DNA of 64,000 nt, from assembly GCA_965214625.1 (NCBI GenBank), contig OZ243962.1:2976001-3040000 (forward strand), written 5' to 3'. This DNA is from G965214625 sp965214625 (GTDB taxonomy: Bacteria > Pseudomonadota > Gammaproteobacteria > Arenicellales > Poriferihabitantaceae). Below, piece by piece: positions 16,950 through 26,201 of the stretch; position 1 is the stretch's first letter; every line of letters begins with the position of its first letter. The translations under genes and the position numbers were made by a program. The notes under the pieces are model-generated. The model was not told the origin of the DNA and did not search any database. It saw nothing but the letters and a program-made list of their open reading frames with translations.

Positions 16950-18317
16950 ATGAGCCTCTCGGTTTGCGTGGTGCCGCCCGTGCACCGGGCACCCAAACGC
17001 GTGGCGTTGCCAACGTTCGGCTGCAAAGTCAATACCTTTGAAACCGAGTTGATTGCCCAGACGCTGGGGCAGCGCAATTATGTACGGGTGCAAGCGAACG
17101 ACATCGCTGATGTCTATATCATCAACACCTGTACGGTGACCGCAGAAGCGGACAGGCAGGCACGACAACAGGTGCGCAAGGTGGTCCGGGCCAATCCGCA
17201 GGCGCAGGTGGTGGTGACCGGCTGCTACGCCCAGATGGACCCACAGGCCTGTGCCCGTATTCCCGGTGTCGATCTGGTGGTCGGCAATGCGCAGAAACTG
17301 AATATTCCGGATTTGTTGCCGCGTTTGAAGGCGGGCGATCTTCCCCCTGTTTTGGGAACGGAGATCGACCGGGACATCAGTCTGCCGGAGGGATTGATCA
17401 GTGGCTATGAAGGACGCAGCCGGGCATTCGTCCAGATTCAGCAGGGCTGTGATCAAGGTTGCACATTTTGTGTGATCCATACCGCACGAGGACCGAACCG
17501 CTCGTTCTTGCCGTTCATGATAAAGCGACAGGTGGAAAGACTGGTCATGAATGGATATCGTGAAATCGTATTATGCGGTGTGGATATCGGTTCCTATGGC
17601 ATGGATTTCAGTGAGACAGCGATTGACCTGACTGATTTGCTCGGTCAACTGATTGAGATTGCAGGAAGCTATCGTCTGCGACTCAGCTCGATCGACCCGG
17701 CGCATATTACCGATCGGCTGATCCGTTTCATGGCCGGGAACCACACGGTCATCTGTCCACAACTGCATTTGTCGATGCAAAGCGGCAATACGCTTATTTT
17801 GAAAAGAATGAAGCGCAGGGCAACGCGGGAAGTGCTGTATGAGCGTATTGGGAAACTGCGATCAGTGATCCCGGATCTCGTTCTCAGTGCCGATATTCTG
17901 GTCGGTTTCCCAACGGAGACGGAACATCATTTCGCCGAGACATTGCAGGCAATCCATGATCTTGAGATTGCCTATCCGCATGTCTTCCCCTATTCATCCA
18001 GACCCGGGACGCCGGCAGCGAGAATTCCTGCTCAAATTACTCATCGCGTGAGAAAACAGCGTGCCCGGGAGGCCAGGAAAGCCGGCAAGACGGTCTGGGG
18101 CAAGGTGGCTTTGAGGCAAGTGGGAAAATGCAAGCGGGTGTTGATGGAGTCGGGCCGAAAAAGGGATGACGAGGGTCGTCGATATGGACGGGCTGATGAT
18201 TACTTTCCAGTCAAATTTCCATCACGAAGTCATTTCGCAGACGGATGGATTGAGTCGGAAATTACCGGGGTCGATGAGGACGCATTAATTGCCCGGATTG
18301 TGACCCAAGAGTTATAA
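16950..18317 (+). CDS. mtaB: tRNA t6A37 methylthiotransferase MtaB
   Basis: A 455-residue methylthiotransferase. The N-terminal UPF0004 domain has 'TFGCKVNTFETE', 'NTCTVTAEADRQARQ' and 'VVVTGCYAQMDP', giving three cluster cysteines. The radical SAM domain has 'GCDQGCTFCVIHTARG' (C-x3-C-x2-C). The C-terminus looks like a TRAM-type RNA-binding segment. It would add a methylthio group to t6A at position 37 of ANN-decoding tRNAs. The family is typical of Firmicutes and many other phyla. It lies 38 nt after iscA and may share its transcript. Confidence 0.9.
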   Translation: MSLSVCVVPPVHRAPKRVALPTFGCKVNTFETELIAQTLGQRNYVRVQANDIADVYIINTCTVTAEADRQARQQVRKVVRANPQAQVVVTGCYAQMDPQACARIPGVDLVVGNAQKLNIPDLLPRLKAGDLPPVLGTEIDRDISLPEGLISGYEGRSRAFVQIQQGCDQGCTFCVIHTARGPNRSFLPFMIKRQVERLVMNGYREIVLCGVDIGSYGMDFSETAIDLTDLLGQLIEIAGSYRLRLSSIDPAHITDRLIRFMAGNHTVICPQLHLSMQSGNTLILKRMKRRATREVLYERIGKLRSVIPDLVLSADILVGFPTETEHHFAETLQAIHDLEIAYPHVFPYSSRPGTPAARIPAQITHRVRKQRAREARKAGKTVWGKVALRQVGKCKRVLMESGRKRDDEGRRYGRADDYFPVKFPSRSHFADGWIESEITGVDEDALIARIVTQEL

Positions 18318-18318
18318 T
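18289..18318 (+). promoter_or_regulatory. Candidate sigma70 promoter for ndk
   Basis: TTGCCC at 18289-18294 and a perfect TATAAT at 18313-18318, spaced 18 nt. They overlap the last codons of mtaB and lie about 95 nt upstream of ndk. Confidence 0.5.
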
Positions 18319-18329
18319 ACGCATTCTCG

Positions 18330-18376
18330 CCCTCTCGGAAATTGCCGCTGGCGGCGCTTTTGTCGAGGGGTTTTAT
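18330..18376 (+). terminator. Terminator-like hairpin in ndk leader
   Basis: CCCTC (from 18330) pairs with GAGGG (to 18370), enclosing a second GC hairpin (GCCGC/GCGGC at 18344-18355), and is followed by a T-rich run. It could end mtaB transcripts. Because it lies downstream of the candidate ndk promoter, it could also act as an attenuator. Confidence 0.45.
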
Positions 18377-18412
18377 TCAGCCTAGTTGATGTATTGACAC
18401 CAGGAGTATTTA

Positions 18413-18844
18413 ATGGCGATTGAACGCACTTTTTCTATTGTAAAACCGGATGCCGTTGCTCGAAACTGTATCGGTCAGATCTATCAGCGTTTTGAGGCCG
18501 CGGGATTAAAAATCATCGCCGCACGGATGGTCCATCTGAGTCGTGCCGAGGCAGAGCAGTTCTATGCCGTCCACGCCGAGCGTCCATTTTATCCCAAATT
18601 GGTTGAATTCATGATTTCAGGGCCGGTGATGGTGCAGGTACTGGAGGGGGAAAATGCCATATTGAAAAATCGTGAAGTTATGGGTGCCACCAATCCTGCA
18701 GAAGCGGCACCTGGCACGATTCGGGCTGATTTTGCCACGACGGTGGATGAAAATGCGGTGCATGGTTCGGACGCACCTGAAACGGCGCGTCAGGAAATCG
18801 CTTTTTTCTTTACCGAAGATCAGCTTTGCAACAGAACCCGCTAG
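18413..18844 (+). CDS. ndk: Nucleoside diphosphate kinase
   Basis: A 143-residue protein of standard Ndk length. 'ERTFSIVKPDAV' at the start, 'GPVMVQVLEGENAI' and the active-site 'NAVHGSDAPETA' with phospho-acceptor H117 identify it. It equilibrates NTP pools using ATP. A good Shine-Dalgarno 'AGGAG' lies upstream. The order ndk-rlmN-...-rodZ-hisS is the gammaproteobacterial arrangement. Confidence 0.96.
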   Translation: MAIERTFSIVKPDAVARNCIGQIYQRFEAAGLKIIAARMVHLSRAEAEQFYAVHAERPFYPKLVEFMISGPVMVQVLEGENAILKNREVMGATNPAEAAPGTIRADFATTVDENAVHGSDAPETARQEIAFFFTEDQLCNRTR

Positions 18845-18874
18845 TCTTGTCAGCGGGCTTGCCCGGGCACTGAG

Positions 18875-20038
18875 ATGGATGCACCTGCGCCCTTCAATCT
18901 GATGTCATTGGACCGTGATGCGTTAACTGCCTATGTCAGTGATCTCGGTGAGAAGCCTTTTCGGGCAAAACAGATTCTGCAGTGGATTTATCAACGCCGT
19001 GTTATCCGCTATCAGGAAATGACCGATCTCAGTCAATCACTGCGCGAGAAACTGTCCGTATTGACCTCGCTGGCCTTGCCGGAAGTGGTTCGCCAGCAGT
19101 TTTCCGGGGACGGTACCTGCAAGTGGCTGTTGAAACTGAAAGACGGGAACTGTATTGAAACCGTCTACATCCCGGAAACCGACCGGGGCACGCTGTGCGT
19201 CTCATCCCAGGTCGGCTGCGGATTGAATTGTTCATTTTGCGCGACCGCCCGGCAGGGTTACAATCGCAATCTGGAGGTGGATGAGATTATTGCCCAAGTC
19301 TGGATTGCCAATGACGCGCTGTCGTCGACAGGATCGGTCAGGCATCTGACGCATCCTGACGGGGCCAGGGGGGCGCAACGACAGCCCGTGACCAATGTCG
19401 TGATGATGGGGATGGGCGAACCACTGCTGAATTTCGATCATGTGGTGTCGGCAATGCGACTGATGATGGATGATTATTCGTTCGGGCTTTCGAAACGAAG
19501 AGTGACACTCAGTACGGCAGGCATGGTACCGATGATCGACAAGTTGCGAACTGTCTGTCCGGTGAGTCTCGCTGTATCATTACATGCCCCTTTTGATACG
19601 TTGCGTAACACGCTGGTTCCATTGAATAAAAAATATCCGATTGACTCCTTGCTGGCGGCCTGTCGGCGTTATGTCGGTGATCGCCACAGAAGACGGGTGA
19701 CCTTCGAATATGTGATGCTCAAGGACATCAATGATTCGCCGGTACACGCCAAGGCGCTGGCCAAACTGCTGGCCGATGTGCCGGCCAAAGTAAACCTGAT
19801 TCCGTTCAATCCCTATCCGGGGATTGCCTTTGAGCGCTCCGACCCCGTCACGATTGACCGTTTTCGAGATCTGTTGTTGGCAAGAAATATTTTTACCGTG
19901 ACGAGAAAGACACGGGGGGATGACATTGATGCCGCCTGTGGACAGCTGGCGGGGAAAGTGCAGGATCGGACCAATCGGTCCACACGGATGCATCGCCATG
20001 GTCGCCTGCAAGCGCGCGCCGCCACGGCCTGTGCTTGA
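18875..20038 (+). CDS. rlmN: Dual-specificity RNA methyltransferase RlmN
   Basis: A 387-residue radical SAM methyltransferase. The SAM cluster motif 'CGLNCSFC' gives C115, C119 and C122. 'FRAKQILQWIYQR' near the start and 'MMGMGEPLLN' in the middle are diagnostic, and the C-terminal catalytic Cys sits in 'DDIDAACGQL'. It methylates C2 of A2503 in 23S rRNA and A37 of some tRNAs. It starts 30 nt after ndk in the same operon. The last ~25 residues form a basic tail beyond the catalytic region. Confidence 0.95.
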   Translation: MDAPAPFNLMSLDRDALTAYVSDLGEKPFRAKQILQWIYQRRVIRYQEMTDLSQSLREKLSVLTSLALPEVVRQQFSGDGTCKWLLKLKDGNCIETVYIPETDRGTLCVSSQVGCGLNCSFCATARQGYNRNLEVDEIIAQVWIANDALSSTGSVRHLTHPDGARGAQRQPVTNVVMMGMGEPLLNFDHVVSAMRLMMDDYSFGLSKRRVTLSTAGMVPMIDKLRTVCPVSLAVSLHAPFDTLRNTLVPLNKKYPIDSLLAACRRYVGDRHRRRVTFEYVMLKDINDSPVHAKALAKLLADVPAKVNLIPFNPYPGIAFERSDPVTIDRFRDLLLARNIFTVTRKTRGDDIDAACGQLAGKVQDRTNRSTRMHRHGRLQARAATACA

Positions 20039-20302
20039 GAGAGACATTGATGCCCGATGTCATGCCGGTGATGGATGAGCCCCGATCCAGACGCGTGAAG
20101 GCGGATCGTCGGTCGACGGCGGCCGGTCGTGTTGTTGCCGGTATCATGGTCTGTGTCAACACGCCCTTGTTGGTCATGCGCAGAGCACTTACAATGATTC
20201 GGGTGGAAAAGTGAGTCTGTGGCCGATCGCTTGATGAACCAAAATACGCCGGTCTACGTGACCGACAGATGAACTTGAGGATGATTTTTTCGGAATAAAC
20301 AT
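20039..20302 (+). other. Gap where pilF/ispG often sit; possible 54-codon frame
   Basis: In many gammaproteobacteria pilF (pilW) lies between rlmN and rodZ. Here only a short ATG frame (20050-20214, 54 residues, basic, one hydrophobic stretch) is present and no TPR pattern is visible. It may be chance, a small protein, or a relic. Confidence 0.25.
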
Positions 20303-21673
20303 GTGACTGAGCTAACCACTGATATTGCGACGCTGGCAGCACCTGGGTACTTTCTTCGAAAAAGGCGTATCAAACTGGGGTGGTCAATTGAAAAAATCGC
20401 ATACACCTTGCACCTGTCAACGGCCCAGATAGAGGCGATCGAAAATGATGACTTTACCTATTTTTCCAGCACCACCTATTTGCTGGGCTATTGGCGAAGC
20501 TATGCAAGGCTGCTGGAGATCGATATCGATCAATCGATTGAGTTGCATCGGCAGCAACTGCAAAATTCCCATAGTTCCATCAAGGTTGAGAAGAATCATC
20601 AAAGGACACACCGCGATCAGGAAAAAAACCGCAAGGTCTCTGCCATTGTCTTTTGTCTGCTGTCGGCGATTTTCCTGGGCGGTATCTGGCTGTGGCAAAA
20701 CCCGGAAGACAATCCCCTGAGTCAATGGGTCGATAACCTGTCAAATCGACAGTTGGTTCGATTGAATCTGCAAAAGGAGCAAAGCGGAACCATGGAATCT
20801 CAGGAAATTGCGGTACCCAGTCAGCCATCGGTTCCGGTTGAACAGCCGGAGACGGTGTTGCCCGAACCCAATTTCACGGAAGAGCACCCGTCTCGCCCTG
20901 CGACTGAGCAGGCCCAGTCCACACAGCCCAATGCCGTTGTTGCAACTCCTGGGTCGGACCGGTCCGCCGAGACCCAGTCCGACCCTGTCACGGTTGAAGA
21001 AACCGTGGCGGCGGTCTCGCGTCTTGACTCCGTGACCACCGATGAACAGGCCGTAACCGTCGCGCAGGAGACCATCGTGCGCGAGGACAGTCAACCATCC
21101 CCCGATGAACCGGAATCCACTGTGGTGGAACAACAGGCGACCATCGAACCGGTGACCGTCACCAATACCCCGGTACCCATCGTTGAGCTAGCTACAACGG
21201 CGTCCGCCACTGGCGACAGCGCGGTGTCGAATGGCCAGCAAGAAATACCGGATACTTTCCCAAACACCGTGCAGCCAGTGGTTGATGTAACGGTATCCGC
21301 TGACGTGGTTTCGCCGTCTGTCACGGTGTCGCAGGCACCATCAGGGGATGCGCCGCTTGTTCCCGAAACGGGTGGACCGGCTTTCGCAGAATCAGAGGAG
21401 GGCGTTGTGGGGTCGGTCTTGTCACCGAACCAGATCGAACTGGTTGTCGATCGGGAGACTTGGATTGATGTACGGGATGTGACCGGAGAGAAACTGGTTT
21501 ACCGGACGGTCAAAAAGGGCCAGGTTCTGAAGCTGACCGGGGTTCCGCCATTTTATGTCTTTATCGGGACGGCTAGCGGGGTGGCGGTCAACTATCTGGG
21601 CGAACCGGTGCAGTTCACCACCCATTCCAGCGGATTGTTTGCCCGGTTCAGGGTCGGTGAAGTTCAGCAATGA
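20303..21673 (+). CDS. rodZ: Cytoskeletal regulator RodZ
   Basis: A 456-residue bitopic protein. Residues about 12-80 are the RodZ HTH_25 domain ('GYFLRKRRIKLGWSIEKIAY', 'FTYFSSTTYLLGYWRSYA') that contacts MreB. One membrane helix follows near residues 115-133 ('IVFCLLSAIFLGGIWLW'). A ~230-residue periplasmic linker is rich in Pro, Thr, Val and Glu. A C-terminal DUF4115 domain ('VDRETWIDVRDVTGEKLVYR') ends the protein. It supports rod shape by linking MreB to the elongasome. Translation begins at GTG. The stop overlaps the hisS start (ATGA). The long acidic linker is larger than in E. coli RodZ (337 aa). Confidence 0.92.
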   Translation: MTELTTDIATLAAPGYFLRKRRIKLGWSIEKIAYTLHLSTAQIEAIENDDFTYFSSTTYLLGYWRSYARLLEIDIDQSIELHRQQLQNSHSSIKVEKNHQRTHRDQEKNRKVSAIVFCLLSAIFLGGIWLWQNPEDNPLSQWVDNLSNRQLVRLNLQKEQSGTMESQEIAVPSQPSVPVEQPETVLPEPNFTEEHPSRPATEQAQSTQPNAVVATPGSDRSAETQSDPVTVEETVAAVSRLDSVTTDEQAVTVAQETIVREDSQPSPDEPESTVVEQQATIEPVTVTNTPVPIVELATTASATGDSAVSNGQQEIPDTFPNTVQPVVDVTVSADVVSPSVTVSQAPSGDAPLVPETGGPAFAESEEGVVGSVLSPNQIELVVDRETWIDVRDVTGEKLVYRTVKKGQVLKLTGVPPFYVFIGTASGVAVNYLGEPVQFTTHSSGLFARFRVGEVQQ

Positions 21674-22974
21674 ATCAGCGGGTCCAGTCAGTCAAGGGGA
21701 TGCATGATCTCCTGCCGGAGCAATTGGTTATCTGGCATCATGTGGAAAACACGTTAAGAAACATTGCCGGCCGGTATGGTTATCAGGAAATACGGACCCC
21801 GGTGATCGAGAAATCGGTTTTATTTCAACAATCCATTGGGGATCAGACCGATATTGTTGAGAAGGAAATGTATACTTTCACGGACCGTGGTGAGGAGAGC
21901 CTGTCGCTTCGCCCTGAAGCGACAGCCAGTACGGTGCGTGCCTGTAACCAGCATGGACTGCTTCATAATCAATCCCAAAGACTGTGGTATCTGGGGCCGA
22001 TGTTCCGACGCGAACGTCCCCAGAAGGGGCGCTATAGACAGTTTCACCAGTTCGGGATCGAGGCATTTGGCTGGCCGGGCCCGGATGTTGATGCGGAGGT
22101 GATGCTGGTCGCGGCGAGGATATGGAATGAACTGGGCATCAAGGATGTCCGATTGTTGATTAACACCCTCGGCAATACCCAAAGCCGACAGTCCTACCGC
22201 AATGCATTGTATCAGTATCTGGACGGGTATCGGGATCAACTCGATGACGACAGCTTGCGACGGCTCGACAAGAATCCGCTGCGGATACTGGACAGCAAAA
22301 TTGACAGGACCCGGCAATTGATCGACAATGCGCCCAATTTTCACGATCATCTTGACAAAGCGGCAAGAGCGCATCTCGACCAACTGTGCCAATTGATTGA
22401 AAGTGCCGGTATCAAGCCGGTGGTGAGTGAAAAACTGGTCAGGGGCCTTGATTATTATACGAGTACCGTCTTTGAATGGGTCACCGATGCATCGGGTGCC
22501 CAAAATACGCTTTGCGCGGGTGGCCGTTATGACAACCTGGTGGAACGTCGAGGCGGTAAGGCCACACCGGCGATCGGATTTGCATTGGGTCTTGAGCGGC
22601 TGGTCGAAATCGGCATCAGGCAGGGTCAGGTGGTTTGCCGAAACCCACCGGACATCTATGTCCTGCAGGTCGATGCATCGGCCCAGCGCATGACTCAGTC
22701 CCTGGCAGAACGGCTTCGTGAACACGGTTTGTGCGTAACCCATCATCATGGGGGTGGCAAGTTGAAAACACAGATGAAAAGGGCCGATCAAAGTGGTGCG
22801 AAACTCGCCATTCTACTCGGTGAAGCAGAAGCGGAAAGGCGGTGTGTCCGGGTGAAACTGTTACGTGAGTCCGGCGACCAACATGAGATAGCGGAGGATC
22901 GTGTGGTATATTGGTGCCAGCATTATCTGAACGGATCCCGGGATTCGGACACGGCAAGTCAGGCAAGGCACTAG
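21670..22974 (+). CDS. hisS: Histidyl-tRNA synthetase
   Basis: A 434-residue class II aminoacyl-tRNA synthetase. 'GMHDLLP' begins the catalytic domain, motif 2 is 'FRRERPQKGRYRQFHQFG', and the His-specific motifs 'GLDYYTSTVFEW' and 'GGRYDNLV' follow. Motif 3 is 'GFALGLERL' and the C-terminal 95 residues form the anticodon-binding domain. It charges tRNA-His. It is coupled to rodZ by a 4-nt overlap and followed 2 nt later by yfgM. Confidence 0.97.
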   Translation: MNQRVQSVKGMHDLLPEQLVIWHHVENTLRNIAGRYGYQEIRTPVIEKSVLFQQSIGDQTDIVEKEMYTFTDRGEESLSLRPEATASTVRACNQHGLLHNQSQRLWYLGPMFRRERPQKGRYRQFHQFGIEAFGWPGPDVDAEVMLVAARIWNELGIKDVRLLINTLGNTQSRQSYRNALYQYLDGYRDQLDDDSLRRLDKNPLRILDSKIDRTRQLIDNAPNFHDHLDKAARAHLDQLCQLIESAGIKPVVSEKLVRGLDYYTSTVFEWVTDASGAQNTLCAGGRYDNLVERRGGKATPAIGFALGLERLVEIGIRQGQVVCRNPPDIYVLQVDASAQRMTQSLAERLREHGLCVTHHHGGGKLKTQMKRADQSGAKLAILLGEAEAERRCVRVKLLRESGDQHEIAEDRVVYWCQHYLNGSRDSDTASQARH

Positions 22975-22976
22975 GC

Positions 22977-23615
22977 ATGGCAGAAAGGGAAACAAAACTT
23001 CAGTTTGCCGCCGACGAAGATCTGGAACGGGCGAAAGCATTATGGAAGGAAAACGGACGCTCAATTGTCGTTGGCATCTCCATCGGATTGGCCAGTATTC
23101 TGGGTTATAATTATTGGCAATATGATCAGCGTACCGAGGGAGAGGACGCTTCGGTCCTTTTCGATCAACTGACTGTCGACGAAGCCCACATTGACCAGAC
23201 AGTGGTCAGTGGTGATCTGATGGATCGTCATGCAGACTCGCCGTATGCTTCGCTGGCGGCCTTGATGATGGCCAAGCGATCGGTGGAGGATCATGATCTG
23301 GATGGAGCGCGTGACTACCTGCAATGGGTTTTGGATCACGCCGGCGATGACGGATTGGCGCATATCGCCCGACTCAGGCTCGGGTCGGTGTTGCTTGCGC
23401 AAAGACAACCGGACAGCGCGCTTGCGCTATTGACCGTGGATGACATGTCGACTTATTCAGCGCGATACCATGAACTACGGGGTGACGCCTATGAGCAGAA
23501 AGGGGAGATCGGGTTGTCAAGAAATGCCTATCAGGAAAGTTTGAATGCGTTATCGGCATCCTCAGGTATTCGGGCTCTGGTCCAGTTGAAACTGGATAAT
23601 ACGAATGGGAATTGA
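22977..23615 (+). CDS. yfgM: YfgM-family SecYEG ancillary protein
   Basis: 212 residues when started at the ATG at 22977, 2 nt after the hisS stop; a longer frame from 22911 would overlap hisS. A cytoplasmic N-terminus is followed by one membrane helix (about 30-47, 'SIVVGISIGLASILGYNYW') and a TPR-rich periplasmic domain ('ARDYLQWVLDHAGDDGLAHI', 'YHELRGDAYEQKGE'). In E. coli, YfgM associates with the Sec translocon and PpiD. The position hisS-yfgM-bamB is conserved. Confidence 0.9.
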   Translation: MAERETKLQFAADEDLERAKALWKENGRSIVVGISIGLASILGYNYWQYDQRTEGEDASVLFDQLTVDEAHIDQTVVSGDLMDRHADSPYASLAALMMAKRSVEDHDLDGARDYLQWVLDHAGDDGLAHIARLRLGSVLLAQRQPDSALALLTVDDMSTYSARYHELRGDAYEQKGEIGLSRNAYQESLNALSASSGIRALVQLKLDNTNGN

Positions 23616-23618
23616 CCG

Positions 23619-24773
23619 ATGAGATATGGATTGGTTTGCCTGTTGTGCGTGTTGGCCCTGACCAGTTGCAGCAAAAAGGACAAGGAAATCGTATGGGGTA
23701 CTTACCAGGAACCGGTGGTGCCGGCCGCCTATCCACAGGACAGTGGGGCCAGGGAATTAACCCGGTTATGGCAAAAGGATATCGGTGCCGGCGCACGTTC
23801 GGGCTATGCCCTGTTGAACCCCGGTTACCATGAAGGCGCCGTTTTTGTGGCCAGTCGGGAGGGCGAGGTCTATCGACTGAATGCCGATAGCGGGAAGACT
23901 GTCTGGAAAACCGAGCTTGACAGGGCGGTTTTTTCCGGTGTTGGTATTGGAAATGGACGGGTGATCGTGGCGATGGACAACGGCAATGTGGTTGCCATGG
24001 ACCAGGCCGATGGATCTGTGGTCTGGACCACCCCGATCAAACGCCAGTTCTCTGCGATTCCCGTGGTCGGACAGTCCCGGGTCGTCGTGCGTAGTGCCGA
24101 TGGGTTGATCATCGGACTGGATGCCGAGTCCGGGAGCATCATGTGGCAGCTGGAACGTTTGTCTCCGACGCTCATCATGCACGGAGATTCCACACCAACC
24201 ATTGCGGGAGATACGGTATTGACCGGATTATCCAATGGCATGTTGTTGGCCAACAATGTGATTACGGGCCGGGAATACTGGGAGATGCAGATCACCTCTA
24301 TCGTCGGGGAAAACGAACTGGAGCAATTGGTGGATGTGGATACCTCACCATTAACCGATGGCAATACGGTCTACGCCGCAACCTATCAGGGACATGTGGT
24401 CTCAATTGACATGCTGGATGTACAGGTACACTGGCGAACCAAAATTTCTACCCGGCTGTCAATGGCCCTGGACAGGGACAGGCTTTATCTGACCGATGAA
24501 CTGGGTTCGATTGCGGCACTGGAGCGTGAAGACGGTCAGTTTGCCTGGATGCAAGAGGCATTTCAGGGAAGAGGCGTCAGTTCCCCCGTTGTTATCAAGG
24601 ACCGTGTGGTGATTGGGGATAACACCGGGCGAATCCATACCCTGGATAAAGACGATGGAACTTTGATCGAGTCCCGAAAAGCGGTCTCAGGCGCGGTTGT
24701 ATCCATGACAACCCAGGATGATCAACTGACCGTTTTTTCAGCTGAAGGGCATATTGCCCGCTATTCTCTCTAA
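23619..24773 (+). CDS. bamB: Outer membrane assembly lipoprotein BamB
   Basis: A 384-residue lipoprotein. The signal peptide ends in the lipobox 'LTSC' with lipidated C17. The mature part is an eight-bladed PQQ/WD-like propeller with repeating 'G.V.A.D..tG...W' units, for example 'GEVYRLNADSGKTVWKTEL' and 'GNVVAMDQADGSVVWTT'. It assists beta-barrel insertion by the BAM complex at the outer membrane. It lies 3 nt after yfgM and upstream of der, the canonical order. Confidence 0.95.
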   Translation: MRYGLVCLLCVLALTSCSKKDKEIVWGTYQEPVVPAAYPQDSGARELTRLWQKDIGAGARSGYALLNPGYHEGAVFVASREGEVYRLNADSGKTVWKTELDRAVFSGVGIGNGRVIVAMDNGNVVAMDQADGSVVWTTPIKRQFSAIPVVGQSRVVVRSADGLIIGLDAESGSIMWQLERLSPTLIMHGDSTPTIAGDTVLTGLSNGMLLANNVITGREYWEMQITSIVGENELEQLVDVDTSPLTDGNTVYAATYQGHVVSIDMLDVQVHWRTKISTRLSMALDRDRLYLTDELGSIAALEREDGQFAWMQEAFQGRGVSSPVVIKDRVVIGDNTGRIHTLDKDDGTLIESRKAVSGAVVSMTTQDDQLTVFSAEGHIARYSL

Positions 24774-24833
24774 CCTTTTGATGCGCCTGTCTTCGGGCAG
24801 TGCTGATAACTTGTCGGACGATACCGGTTTCTC

Positions 24834-26201
24834 ATGCTTCCCGTTCTGGCCCTGGTAGGCCGTCCAAATGTCGGCAAATCGACGTTGTTCAATCGCCTGA
24901 CCCGGTCGAGGGACGCGCTGGTGGACAATCAGCCTGGCGTGACCCGGGACCGGTTGTACGGACGTGGCACAGTGGGCAACAAGCCCTATCTGGTGGTCGA
25001 TACCGGCGGCATTGAGTCGGGCCCCGGCACATTGTCCGGTCTGATCAGGCAACAGATCGACTATGTCATCGAGGAAGCACAAGGCCTGCTTTTTGTGGTT
25101 GATGCCCAAGCGGGCCTGACGCCGCAGGACAGGGAGATCGCGCTGCGACTGAGACAGAGCGGCCGGGAGACCTTTGTCGTGGTGAATAAAAGTGAAGGCA
25201 TCGCGTCCTCATTGGCGGCCGCTGAATTTCAGGCACTGGCCATGGGAAGGCCAATTGTCATTTCGGCACTTCGAGGCGACGGCATTTCCTACCTGATGGA
25301 TCAGTGCCTGGCGCAACACCCGGTGGTTGTCCCGAAAGAGACAAAAGAAATCCCTACCGTGGCCCTGGTCGGTCGGCCGAATGTCGGCAAGTCAACCCTG
25401 ACCAATATGCTGGTCGGCGCGAATCGGGTTATTGTCAGCGATCAGCCCGGGACCACACGGGACAGCATTAAAATCGCCCATACGGTGGGTGATCAACCTT
25501 ATGTCCTGATTGATACGGCGGGGGTACGGCGCCGTGCCCGGGTGGATCAGCTGATTGAAAAATTTTCAGTGGTCAAGACCCTGCAGGCGATTGAGGAATC
25601 GAATGTCGTGATTTTGACGCTGGACGGCGCTTCCGAGATTGTGTCGCAGGATGCAACGATTGCCGCAATGATCCGTAATTTCGGTCGATCAATGCTCGTT
25701 GTGGTCAACAAATGGGATCGACTGGAGCGGCAACAGCGCTCGAAAATCAAACGGGAGTTGTCTCAAAAACTGGGCTTTTTATCGAATGCCGAGGTTTTGT
25801 TTGTTTCGGCCTTGCATGGCTCGAATGTGGCTGAGATCATGCCTTCGGTGTGGCGCACCTATCAATCGGCGATGATTTCGATCCCAACTTCCAGTTTGAA
25901 TCGTCACCTTGAAGAAGCGGTTTATCAAACGCCACCACCCATGCATCATCGGCGACCGATCAGATTGAAATTTGCACATCAGGCCGGAAAAAATCCCCCG
26001 ATCATCGTTGTCCACGGCACACAGGCTGAGTCCCTGCCGGAGTCCTATCGAAAGTATCTCGCCCGTTATTTCACCAGCGCCTATCGCCTTGTCGGCACTC
26101 CGGTAAGGCTGATTCCGCGGTCCAGCCGCAATCCATTTAAGGAACGGCAAGCGAAGCATAAAATGGGCAAGCCGCGTTCACGGAGAAGACAAAAACGGTA
26201 A
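24834..26201 (+). CDS. der: Ribosome-biogenesis GTPase Der (EngA)
   Basis: 455 residues with two tandem GTPase domains, each with a P-loop 'VGRPNVGKST' (near residues 8 and 180), G3 motifs 'DTGG' and 'DTAG', and G4 'VNKSE'/'VNKWD'. A C-terminal KH-like domain and a basic tail ('KMGKPRSRRRQKR') follow. It is needed for 50S subunit maturation. The first G4 motif is NKSE rather than NKxD (an Asp-to-Glu change), a mild oddity. Its 3' end overlaps the convergent LytM-like gene by 24 nt. Confidence 0.95.
   Translation: MLPVLALVGRPNVGKSTLFNRLTRSRDALVDNQPGVTRDRLYGRGTVGNKPYLVVDTGGIESGPGTLSGLIRQQIDYVIEEAQGLLFVVDAQAGLTPQDREIALRLRQSGRETFVVVNKSEGIASSLAAAEFQALAMGRPIVISALRGDGISYLMDQCLAQHPVVVPKETKEIPTVALVGRPNVGKSTLTNMLVGANRVIVSDQPGTTRDSIKIAHTVGDQPYVLIDTAGVRRRARVDQLIEKFSVVKTLQAIEESNVVILTLDGASEIVSQDATIAAMIRNFGRSMLVVVNKWDRLERQQRSKIKRELSQKLGFLSNAEVLFVSALHGSNVAEIMPSVWRTYQSAMISIPTSSLNRHLEEAVYQTPPPMHHRRPIRLKFAHQAGKNPPIIVVHGTQAESLPESYRKYLARYFTSAYRLVGTPVRLIPRSSRNPFKERQAKHKMGKPRSRRRQKR

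Noticed and set aside
21820..22791. 323-codon frame antisense to hisS
   Set aside because: Shadow frame of a well-conserved synthetase.
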